Source: VBCG01 sp044226535 (lineage in GTDB: Bacteria > Pseudomonadota > Gammaproteobacteria > Burkholderiales > Casimicrobiaceae). From it: a stretch of DNA of 64,000 bases. A program made the translations under genes and the position numbers. This document shows, in pieces, positions 54,455 to 61,685 of the stretch (its first letter is position 1; each line of letters begins with the position of its first letter). The notes under the pieces were generated by a model. It ran no database searches. It saw only the letters and a list, made by a program, of their open reading frames with translations, and was not told the origin of the DNA. The DNA is taken from assembly GCA_044226535.1 (NCBI GenBank), contig JBGAGT010000004.1, positions 62,001 to 126,000 of the forward strand. The letters are read 5' to 3'.

Positions 54455-55267
54455 ATGGCAGATCGCACACCGGCTCGCAACGTGCGCAACGCCCGCCCGC
54501 GCACGATCGCGCCGCCGCACGGCACGGCCGCGGCGCACCGTCCCCAGCATAACCACCTGCTCGGCGCGCTGCCGGCGGCCGACTACGCGCGCCTCGAGTC
54601 CCACCTCGAGCTCGTGCCCATGCGGCTCGGCGAGGTGCTCTACGAGCCGGGCATGGCCTTGCGCCACGTGTACTTCCCGACGACGTCGATCGTCTCGCTG
54701 CTCTACGTGATGGAGGACGGCGCATCGGCGGAGATCGCCATCCTCGGCAACGAAGGCATCCTCGGCATATCGCTGTTCATGGGGGGCGAGACCACCCCCA
54801 GCCGGGCGGTCGTGCAAAGCGCGGGGCATGGCTATCGCCTCAGGGCCCAGCTCCTCAAGGACGAGTTCGGCCGCTTCGGCCCGATGATGCACCTGCTGCT
54901 GCGCTACACACAGGCGCTGATCACGCAGATGTCGCAGACCGCCGTGTGCAACCGCCACCATTCGATCGACCAGCAGCTCTGCCGCTGGCTGCTGCTGAGC
55001 CTCGATCGCCTGTCGTCCAACGAGCTGGCCATGACCCAGGAGCTCATCGCGAACATGCTGGGCGTCCGCCGCGAAGGCGTCACCGAGGCCGCCGGCAAGC
55101 TGCAGGACGCGGGGCTCATCCGCTATCAGCGCGGCAAGATCACCGTGATCGACCGCCCTGGCCTCGAGGCGCGCTGCTGCGAGTGCTATGAGGTGGTGAA
55201 GAGGGAATTCGAGCGCCTGCTGCCGTATGCACAAGGGTTGCCGGCGAGGCCGCCTGACGTCGCCTGA
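54455..55267 (+). CDS. Crp/Fnr-family transcriptional regulator (copy 1)
   Basis: A 270-residue regulator. The cNMP-binding-like beta-roll has RLGEVLYEPGMALRHVYFPTTSIVSLLYVMEDGASAEIAILGNEG (about residues 58-110); the C-terminal winged helix has MTQELIANMLGVRREGVTEAAGKLQDAGLI, with a Cys pair (ARCCECYE) near the end. The HVYFPTTSIVSLL pattern marks a proteobacterial subfamily without the classic cAMP-contacting residues. ATG at 54455 is chosen; an ATG at 54437 is possible. A second member follows. Confidence 0.88.
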   Translation: MADRTPARNVRNARPRTIAPPHGTAAAHRPQHNHLLGALPAADYARLESHLELVPMRLGEVLYEPGMALRHVYFPTTSIVSLLYVMEDGASAEIAILGNEGILGISLFMGGETTPSRAVVQSAGHGYRLRAQLLKDEFGRFGPMMHLLLRYTQALITQMSQTAVCNRHHSIDQQLCRWLLLSLDRLSSNELAMTQELIANMLGVRREGVTEAAGKLQDAGLIRYQRGKITVIDRPGLEARCCECYEVVKREFERLLPYAQGLPARPPDVA

Positions 55268-55370
55268 GCGGGCAGCGCCGGGGCCGCCCCGGCAGCACGA
55301 TGTGTGCGTCACCGTCCAGACAATGGGCGCATGCCGCCGTAATGTCCGGTATCTCCGAAGGAGAGTTCCG

Positions 55371-56072
55371 GTGACGTCGAGTCGACTTGCAACCAATCGC
55401 CTGCTGGACGCGCTTCCCGCCGGGCAGCTGCGGCGGATGCTGGCCGCGTGCGAGCGCGTGGACCTGACGCAGGCCGAGGTGCTGTGCGGGGCGGGCGAGG
55501 TCCTTCGTCACGTCTATTTCCCGATACGGAGCTACGTGTCGATGGTGCTGGCCGGAGGCCCTTCGGCTTCGCTCGAAGTCGGCCTCGTCGGTCGCGAAGG
55601 CGTGCTCGGGATTCCGCTGGCGCTGGGCATCGACGTGTCGCCGCTCGACGTCGTCGTCGAAGGCAGCGGCCCTGCGCTGCGCATCGACGCCGACGGCTTC
55701 TGCCGCGAGCTCGAGCGCAGCGAGGCCTTGCGCGATCGCATCGATCGCTACCTCTTCGTGCGCCTGAACCAGCTGGCGCAGGGTGCCGCCTGCACGCGCT
55801 TCCATCTCGTCGAGGCGCGGCTCGCGCGACGGCTGCTGATGGCGCAGGACCGTTCCCATGCCGATACGGTGGGCATCACCCACGCACACCTGGCCTGCAT
55901 GCTGGGCGTGCAGCGAGTCGCCATCACCCGCGCCGCCACGTCGCTGCGCAGGCGGGGGCTCGTGCGCTACGGCCGCGGCAGCGTCACCATCGTCGACCGG
56001 CGCGGGCTTCGAGCGGCGTCATGCGACTGCTATCGCGCGGACCGGGAGTTCCACGAGCGCGTGCTGGGCTAG
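55371..56072 (+). CDS. Crp/Fnr-family transcriptional regulator (copy 2)
   Basis: A 233-residue paralogue of the same subfamily (RHVYFPIRSYVSMVLAGGPSASLEVGLVGREGVLGIPLAL; winged helix THAHLACMLGVQRVAITRAATSLRRRGLV). The start is GTG at 55371 after AAGGAG, eight bases upstream; longer frames have no such site. The 103-base gap from copy 1 allows separate control. The C-terminal pattern with Cys (SCDCYRADREFHERVLG) parallels copy 1 (CCECYE). Target genes and effector are unknown. Confidence 0.87.
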   Translation: MTSSRLATNRLLDALPAGQLRRMLAACERVDLTQAEVLCGAGEVLRHVYFPIRSYVSMVLAGGPSASLEVGLVGREGVLGIPLALGIDVSPLDVVVEGSGPALRIDADGFCRELERSEALRDRIDRYLFVRLNQLAQGAACTRFHLVEARLARRLLMAQDRSHADTVGITHAHLACMLGVQRVAITRAATSLRRRGLVRYGRGSVTIVDRRGLRAASCDCYRADREFHERVLG

Positions 56073-56087
56073 CTCCCGCCCGCCGAA

Positions 56088-56213
56088 TCAGTGCGTGATC
56101 AGCGGCACGACGTCGCCGGCGTGCTGCTTGGCCCGCTTTTTCGCCTTCTTTTCCTTCGGCGTGAGCAGCGGCTGCTTCTTGGACTGCTTCTTGGTGTGGG
56201 ATCCATTGGACAT
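56088..56213 (-). CDS. Very small basic protein (41 aa)
   Basis: A 41-residue protein starting at ATG 56213 after an AGAGGAA ribosome site. It is Lys-rich and probably disordered (TKKQSKKQPLLTPKEKKAKK), ending VVPLITH. Similar tiny basic proteins occur widely in Proteobacteria without known function; RNA or ribosome association is a common guess only. It follows the TM protein gene on the same strand by 14 bases. Confidence 0.6.
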   Translation of the reverse strand: MSNGSHTKKQSKKQPLLTPKEKKAKKRAKQHAGDVVPLITH

Positions 56214-56227
56214 GGCGGGTTCCTCTT

Positions 56228-56578
56228 TCAGGCCACCAGCAAGGTCGCGCATGCCTTGGCGATGGCCGAGACCTGCGCAGGCAGATTGGCGCCGGGCAGC
56301 GTCGCCCATCCGCCCTTTTCGACGTACTCGCCCTGCGACCAGCTGTCGATCTTCTTGAGCGCGATCAGGTTGGCCGCGACGTCAGCGGTGCCGTTGAAGC
56401 GCGCCACGCACATGGGCGCCAGCGCCGCGACGACCGCCGAATCGGCGCGCTGCGCCGCGTTCGCCTCCGCCGTGCCGCCGGTGACCCAGCCGCCCCAGGT
56501 GAAGCCCACGATCGCCAGGGCGATCGCCCCGACCACGACGCCCCACATCAGGGGCTTCGTTTCGACTGGAATGTTCAT
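56228..56578 (-). CDS. Small single-pass membrane protein of unknown function
   Basis: A 116-residue protein with one strongly hydrophobic helix near the N-terminus (PLMWGVVVGAIALAIVGFTWGGWVTGG, residues about 9-35) and a soluble C-terminal part with two Cys (MCVARF, KACATLL). The start is ATG at 56578. It resembles small membrane proteins found near stress genes, but I assign no family. Cotranscribed with the 41-residue gene. Confidence 0.65.
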   Translation of the reverse strand: MNIPVETKPLMWGVVVGAIALAIVGFTWGGWVTGGTAEANAAQRADSAVVAALAPMCVARFNGTADVAANLIALKKIDSWSQGEYVEKGGWATLPGANLPAQVSAIAKACATLLVA

Positions 56579-56754
56579 GACATGCCTTTCAGTGGAGGGC
56601 GGAGCCCGGCGATTCCGCAACGACGGAACGGGATCCGCAATCGAGCTGCGATCCGCACCCGCTTGACCGGGAGGGTTCACGCTCCATGGGCATGTATACG
56701 CGGAAGAGGGCCGCGGCGTATGTGCGCTGCCGCACTCACGAAACCGGCTCTAGA

Positions 56755-57048
56755 CTCGGCGAGGTCGAGCGCTTCGACAAGTCCGACGTGCACGTGCACG
56801 TGCCCGCCGGCGCGACGCCCAAGGACGGGCCGAGCGCCGGGGTGGTGCCGCCGCCCATCGGCGGCGTCAAGGAGAAGTTGCTGGCCGCGTTGCGCGCGGG
56901 CATCACGACCGTGATGCTGCCGCGGCGCAACCTGCGCGACCTCGACGACATCCCCGCCGAGGCGCGCGCCAGGCTACGCTTCGTGCCGCTCGATACCGTC
57001 GACGACGCGGTGGCCGAGGCCCTGGCGCCGCCGGCGCAATCCCGCTAG
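56755..57048 (+). pseudogene. Degraded second copy of the lon 3' end, with internal deletion
   Basis: From about 56755 the DNA matches lon from codon ~690 on (VERFDKSDVHVHVPAGATPKDGPSAGV), then skips about 30 residues that contain much of the protease core, and resumes at PIGGVKEKLLAALRAGITTVML to the end. An open frame from ATG 56686 (120 codons) reads through, but it lacks the ATPase and the segment between the Ser and Lys dyad regions, so it cannot be a working protease. Differences from lon are scattered and partly synonymous, so the copy is not recent. Its stop shares CTAG with the convergent IPTL-CTERM gene. Confidence 0.85.
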
Positions 57049-58049
57049 CCGCGGCGCCGCATCGAGGCGAGGCCGAGGCCGGCGAGCAGCGCGGCCATCG
57101 TCGCGAGCGCGGCCTCGCCGAGCGTCGGCACCGGTACCGACGTGGCGATCACCGGCGTCAAGTCGTCGGTGACGACAACGCTGCCGGTCATCGACGCCGC
57201 GATCGCCGCGGAAGGATCTCCGCCGGCGTTGTACGAACCACCACCCCCTGCAACCTGGCCACCGTCGCCGCCCGAGTAGCCGCCACCGCCGCCCCCGCCC
57301 CAGCAGCCGCGGCCCGATCCGCCGCCGCCGAAGCCGCCGTCCGCGGCGTTGTCGCAGCCGTCGGGGCCCGGCCCTCCGAGCATGCCGTTGGCCCACGACA
57401 GGCCGCCGCCGGATGCGTAGTCGCTCGCGCCGTCGGAATTGAACCCGCCGCCGCCCGAGCCCCAGGAACCCGACGACACGGCGCCTCCCTGGCCGGCGCC
57501 GCCGGACTTGAGCGGGCAGTTCCAGGTGGGGCTGCCGCCGCTTCCCTGCGAGGCCAGCTCTCCGCTCGAGCCGCGGCACCCGTTGCGCTCGGCGCCGACG
57601 CGCGTGCCGCCGCCGCCACCCGCGATCAGCATCGGCGCGTCCGCCGCGCTCACGACGAACGAGCCCCCACCCCCTCCACCGTTCGATTCCGAGCTCTGCC
57701 CGCTGCCTTGCTGGCCGACGAGGATCTTGAGCGTCTGCCCGGCGGTCAGCGAGAACAGCCCCGACACGCGTGCGCCGCGTCCGCCGGAGTGGTCGGGGTC
57801 GCCCGACGCGCCCGCAGCGCCCGCGGCGGTGATGCGGTATGTGCCCGTCGTGGGCACCGTCCAGGTCTGGATGCCGCCGCTGACGGTGACGACGAGTCCG
57901 CCACCGTAGGCGCTGTCGCAGGCGGCCTGGTCGGGGCCCGTGGCGCCGGTCTTGCCGCAATCGGTGAACGTCCAGGTGGCGGCCTGTGCCTGTGCGGCGA
58001 GGCCTGCCGCGAAGAGCGCGGCGAGTGCCACGCGCAAGGGTCGATTCAT
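57045..58049 (-). CDS. Glycine-rich secreted protein with IPTL-CTERM sorting signal
   Basis: A 334-residue protein with signal peptide (MNRPLRVALAALFAAGLAAQAQA). A beta-rich N-terminal part (GIQTWTVPTTGTYRITAAGAAGASG) leads to a long Gly/Ser-rich domain with several GGGG runs and paired cysteines. The C-terminus has the IPTL-CTERM pattern: VPTLGEAALATM, a hydrophobic helix and the basic end MRRRG. Start ATG at 58049. It probably sits on or beyond the outer surface after processing. The function of such glycine-rich domains is unknown. Confidence 0.88.
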   Translation of the reverse strand: MNRPLRVALAALFAAGLAAQAQAATWTFTDCGKTGATGPDQAACDSAYGGGLVVTVSGGIQTWTVPTTGTYRITAAGAAGASGDPDHSGGRGARVSGLFSLTAGQTLKILVGQQGSGQSSESNGGGGGGSFVVSAADAPMLIAGGGGGTRVGAERNGCRGSSGELASQGSGGSPTWNCPLKSGGAGQGGAVSSGSWGSGGGGFNSDGASDYASGGGLSWANGMLGGPGPDGCDNAADGGFGGGGSGRGCWGGGGGGGYSGGDGGQVAGGGGSYNAGGDPSAAIAASMTGSVVVTDDLTPVIATSVPVPTLGEAALATMAALLAGLGLASMRRRG

Positions 58050-58232
58050 CGTGTTTCTCCGTGGATCCTGTGGCCGCCGATTGGCAGCGCCGGATTCGCC
58101 CGTTAGCCTAACGTCGCATGGCATTCGAAATCAACGGATTGCGACGGAATGCGAAGGTGGGTCGTGCAACAATGACACAGTGCAACTCGCCATTTCCCCC
58201 GTGCCGATGACGCGCCGGACCGCGCGACCCCG

Positions 58233-59135
58233 ATGACGCCTTCGCCCATTCCCCTGCTCGACCGCCTCGAGGCGGAGAGCATCCACGTCTTCCGCGAGGT
58301 CGTCGCCGAGACCGAGAAGCCGGTGCTGCTGTATTCCATCGGCAAGGACAGCGCGGTGCTGCTGCACCTCGCGCGCAAGGCGTTCTTCCCCGCGCCGCCG
58401 CCCTTTCCCCTGCTGCACGTCGACACGACCTGGAAGTTCCGCGCCATGTACGACATGCGCGAGGCGGTGGCGCGCACCCACCCGTTGATCGTGCATGCCA
58501 ACCCCGAGGCGCTGGCGGCGGCCATCAATCCCTTCGAGCATGGCTCGGCGCGGCACACGGACCTGTGGAAGACGGAAGGGTTGAAGCAAGCGCTGGCGCT
58601 GCACGGCTTCGACGCCGCCTTCGGCGGTGCGCGCCGCGACGAGGAGAAGTCGCGCGCCAAGGAGCGCATCCTGTCCTTCCGCAACGCCGCGCAGCGCTGG
58701 GACCCGAAAGCGCAGCGCCCGGAGCTCTGGCGCCTGTACAACGCGCACAAGCATCGTGGCGAGAGCCTGCGCGCCTTCCCGCTGTCCAACTGGACCGAGC
58801 TCGACGTGTGGCGCTACATCCGCCGCGAGGGCATCGACGTCGTGCCGCTGTATTTCGCCGCGGAGCGCCCGGTGGTCGAGCGCGCGGGCCAGCTCATCAT
58901 GGTCGACGATGCGCGCATGCCGCTCGAGGCCGGCGAGCAGGCGCGCATGCGCCGCGTGCGCTTCCGCACGCTGGGCTGCTACCCGCTGACGGGCGCGGTG
59001 CTGTCGGACGCCGCGGACCTCGACGCCGTCATCGCCGAGCTCGAGTCCTCCTCGCAGTCCGAGCGCCAGGGCCGCGTCATCGACCACGACGCCGCGTCGT
59101 CGATGGAGAAGAAGAAGCAGGAGGGCTATTTCTGA
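58233..59135 (+). CDS. cysD: Sulfate adenylyltransferase subunit 2 (CysD)
   Basis: A 300-residue ATP sulfurylase small subunit. PP-loop SIGKDSAVLLHLARKAF, then PLLHVDTTWKFRAMYDMRE, FGGARRDEEKSRAKERI and LFPLSNWTELDVW-type FPLSNWTELDVWRYI; C-terminus SSSMEKKKQEGYF. It makes APS from sulfate and ATP with CysN. The 183-base gap upstream holds no strong promoter I can name. The stop overlaps cysNC by one base (TGATG). Confidence 0.96.
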   Translation: MTPSPIPLLDRLEAESIHVFREVVAETEKPVLLYSIGKDSAVLLHLARKAFFPAPPPFPLLHVDTTWKFRAMYDMREAVARTHPLIVHANPEALAAAINPFEHGSARHTDLWKTEGLKQALALHGFDAAFGGARRDEEKSRAKERILSFRNAAQRWDPKAQRPELWRLYNAHKHRGESLRAFPLSNWTELDVWRYIRREGIDVVPLYFAAERPVVERAGQLIMVDDARMPLEAGEQARMRRVRFRTLGCYPLTGAVLSDAADLDAVIAELESSSQSERQGRVIDHDAASSMEKKKQEGYF

Positions 59136-60988
59136 TGGTTGCCGCGAAGTCCCTCCTGCGCGTGGTGACCTGCGGCAGCGTCGACGACGGCAAGAGCACG
59201 CTGCTCGGCCGGCTGATGGCCGAGGCCGGGGCGCTCTCCGACGACCAGCTCGCCGCGCTGGCCGAGGACTCGCGCCGCCACGGCACGCGCGGCGGTGCCC
59301 TCGACTACGCGCTGCTGTTCGACGGTCTCGTCGACGAGCGCGCGCAGGGCATCACCATCGACGTCGCCTACCGCCAGTTCGAGACTGCTTCGCGGCGCTA
59401 CATCGTCGCCGACGCCCCGGGGCACGAGCAATACACGCGCAACATGGCGACCGGGGCATCGACGGCGGACCTCGCGATCGTGCTGGTCGACGCGCGAAAG
59501 GGCCTCACCCGCCAGACGCGCCGCCACGCCACCATCGTCGCGCTGCTCGGCGTGCGCCACGTGGTGCTGGCGGTGAACAAGATGGACCTCGCGGGGCACG
59601 ACGAGGCGTGCTTCGCGGCGATCGCCGGCGCGTTCGCGGACTTCGGCGCACGCGCGGGCCTCGCCGCGGCGACCGCCATCCCGCTGTCGGCGACCGACGG
59701 CGACAACGTCAGCACGCGCAGCGCCGCCATGCGCTGGTACCGAGGCCCCACGCTCCTCGAGGCGCTCGAGGCCTGCGATCCCGGCGACGCCCGCGCCGAT
59801 GCCGCCTTCCGCATGCCCGTGCAGTGGGTTAACCGGCCCGATGCGGCGTTCCGCGGCTACGCGGGCACCATCGTCGCCGGCCGCGTGCGCGTCGGCGACC
59901 GCGTGGCGGTCGCGCCGGGCGCACAGGCCTCGACGGTTGCGCGCATCGTCACCGCCGGCGGCGATCTCGCCGAAGCCGGCTGCGAGGAAGCGGTCACGCT
60001 GACCCTTGCCGACGAGGTCGACGCGAGCCGCGGCGACGTGATCGCCGCGGCCTCGGCGCCACCGCCTGCCGCCGACCGCTTCGAGGCCGCGGTGGTGTGG
60101 ATGGACGCCGAACCGCTGCTGCGCGGCCGCAGCTACCGCATGAAGCTCGGCACGCGCACCGTCAACGCCACGGTCGCGCCGATCAAGCACCGCCTCGACC
60201 TCGACACGCTGCAGCCGGTGCCCGCCGGCAAGCTCGACATGAACGACATCGGCGTCTGCGACCTGGAGCTCGACCGGCCGGTCGCCTTCGAGCGCTACGC
60301 CGACAACCGCGACCTGGGCGGCTTCATCCTGATCGACCGCATGAGCAACCACACGGTCGGCGCCGGCATGCTGCGCTTCGCCCTGCGGCGCTCGTCCAAC
60401 CTGCATTGGCAGTCGTTCGACGTCGACCGCCGCGCGCGCGCGCGGATGAACGCGCAGAAGCCCTGCGTGCTGTGGTTCACCGGGCTCTCCGGCGCGGGCA
60501 AGTCGACCATCGCCAACCTCGCCGAGCGCGCGCTCGCCGCGCGCGGCCACCGCACCTACCTCCTCGACGGTGACAATGTCCGGCGCGGCCTCAACAAGGA
60601 CCTGGGATTCACCGCCGCCGACCGCGTGGAGAACATCCGCCGCGTCGCCGAAGTTGCGGCACTGATGGCCGACGCGGGGTTGATCGTGCTCACCGCCTTC
60701 ATCTCGCCCTTCCGCGCCGAGCGCGCGATGGCGCGCGCGCTCTTGCCCGAGGGCGAGTTCCTCGAGGTCTACGTCGACACGCCGCTCGCGCTGGCCGAGT
60801 CGCGCGATCCCAAGGGCCTCTACGCCAAGGCGAGGCGAGGCGAGCTCGTCAATTTCACCGGCATCGACTCGCCCTACGAGCCGCCCGAGGCGCCGGAGCT
60901 CCGCATCGACGGCGCGCGGGCCTCGCCCGAGGACGCGGCGCGCGCCGTGGTCGAGGCCCTGGAGCGGCGCGGCTTCCTCGCGCCCTGA
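59135..60988 (+). CDS. cysNC: Bifunctional sulfate adenylyltransferase subunit 1 / adenylylsulfate kinase (CysNC)
   Basis: A 617-residue fusion. Residues 1-430: EF-Tu-like GTPase CysN (G1 GSVDDGKSTLLGRL, G3 DAPGHEQY, G4 NKMD). Residues about 440-617: APS kinase CysC (P-loop FTGLSGAGKST, DGDNVRRGLNKDLGF, IVLTAFISPFR). Together with CysD it yields PAPS. The fused form is common when PAPS serves sulfotransferases as well as assimilation, and sulfotransferase genes lie next door. No PAPS reductase gene is present here. Confidence 0.96.
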   Translation: MVAAKSLLRVVTCGSVDDGKSTLLGRLMAEAGALSDDQLAALAEDSRRHGTRGGALDYALLFDGLVDERAQGITIDVAYRQFETASRRYIVADAPGHEQYTRNMATGASTADLAIVLVDARKGLTRQTRRHATIVALLGVRHVVLAVNKMDLAGHDEACFAAIAGAFADFGARAGLAAATAIPLSATDGDNVSTRSAAMRWYRGPTLLEALEACDPGDARADAAFRMPVQWVNRPDAAFRGYAGTIVAGRVRVGDRVAVAPGAQASTVARIVTAGGDLAEAGCEEAVTLTLADEVDASRGDVIAAASAPPPAADRFEAAVVWMDAEPLLRGRSYRMKLGTRTVNATVAPIKHRLDLDTLQPVPAGKLDMNDIGVCDLELDRPVAFERYADNRDLGGFILIDRMSNHTVGAGMLRFALRRSSNLHWQSFDVDRRARARMNAQKPCVLWFTGLSGAGKSTIANLAERALAARGHRTYLLDGDNVRRGLNKDLGFTAADRVENIRRVAEVAALMADAGLIVLTAFISPFRAERAMARALLPEGEFLEVYVDTPLALAESRDPKGLYAKARRGELVNFTGIDSPYEPPEAPELRIDGARASPEDAARAVVEALERRGFLAP

Positions 60989-60991
60989 GCA

Positions 60992-61073
60992 CGTCATCCC
61001 CGCGAAAGCGGGGACCCACGCCGTCCCCGCGAAAGCGGGGACCCACCGTCATCCCCGCGAAAGCGGGGACCCA
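60992..61073. repeat. Three tandem copies of the CGTCATCCCCGCGAAAGCG repeat
   Basis: Units at 60992-61018, 61021-61045 (lacking the initial CAT) and 61047-61073 share the core CCCCGCGAAAGCGGGGACCCA, a hairpin with GAAA loop. It fills the 110-base gap between convergent cysNC and sulfotransferase ends, so it may act as a two-way transcript end. A related copy lies after tyrB (17834-17882). Confidence 0.85.
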
Positions 61074-61097
61074 CCGCGATCCCGCCCAAGCACCCCC

Positions 61098-61685
61098 TCA
61101 GAACCGGTAGCCGAAAGCCTCTATGTCGGCGGCGAAGCGCTGCTCGACCAGCCGCCGCGTGCGGTCGTTGAAATAGTCGCGGTAAGGGTGGTGGCGCGAA
61201 GGGTTGTCGTGCGGCAGCGCCGCCGCGATGCCGAGCCGCGCCGCGACGGTGGCGAAGTCCTGCGCCAGCGCTTCGTAGCGCCCGACGAACTCGACGAGGC
61301 GCGTGCCGTCGGCGTCGTCGAGGTAGTCGCACTGCGGCCGCGTGGTGCGCTCGAGCATGCCGGTGGGCTCCTCGACGAACTGGTCGAAGCTCTTCACGTT
61401 GTCGATCACGTAGCGCGCGAAGGCGTTGGGCGCCGTGGCCTGCACGCACATCGCGTACCACGACACGAGGCGGTCCCAGGGATTGCGCACGAAGGCGAAG
61501 CGGAAGCTGCGCTCCCAGGCGGCGGCCGGCATGCCGTCGCGGACCTCGCGCGCCGTGCGGTGGCGCCCGCCCTTCTCGATGCGCGAGGCGCCGGGATCGG
61601 CCGCGCGCAGCGCGGTCTCGATCGAAGAGCCACCGGTCTTCTGCACGTGCACGAACACGCAGTTGAGCTTGCCGGAGATGACCAT
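61098..61685 (-). CDS. Sulfotransferase-family protein (PAPS-dependent, family 2-like)
   Basis: A 195-residue sulfotransferase. The 5'-phosphosulfate loop is VHVQKTGGSSIETAL and the 3'-phosphate site is FAFVRNPWDRLVSWY; the pattern KTGGSSI and RNPWDR is that of carbohydrate sulfotransferases. ATG at 61685 overlaps the upstream gene's stop (TGATG), so it is translated in tandem with the large sulfotransferase. Donor PAPS would come from the convergent cysD-cysNC. The acceptor, probably a surface glycan, is inferred. Confidence 0.87.
   Translation of the reverse strand: MVISGKLNCVFVHVQKTGGSSIETALRAADPGASRIEKGGRHRTAREVRDGMPAAAWERSFRFAFVRNPWDRLVSWYAMCVQATAPNAFARYVIDNVKSFDQFVEEPTGMLERTTRPQCDYLDDADGTRLVEFVGRYEALAQDFATVAARLGIAAALPHDNPSRHHPYRDYFNDRTRRLVEQRFAADIEAFGYRF

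Noticed and set aside
56686..57048. Functional small Lon-like protease
   Set aside because: It lacks the ATPase and about 30 residues of the protease core between the catalytic Ser and Lys regions.
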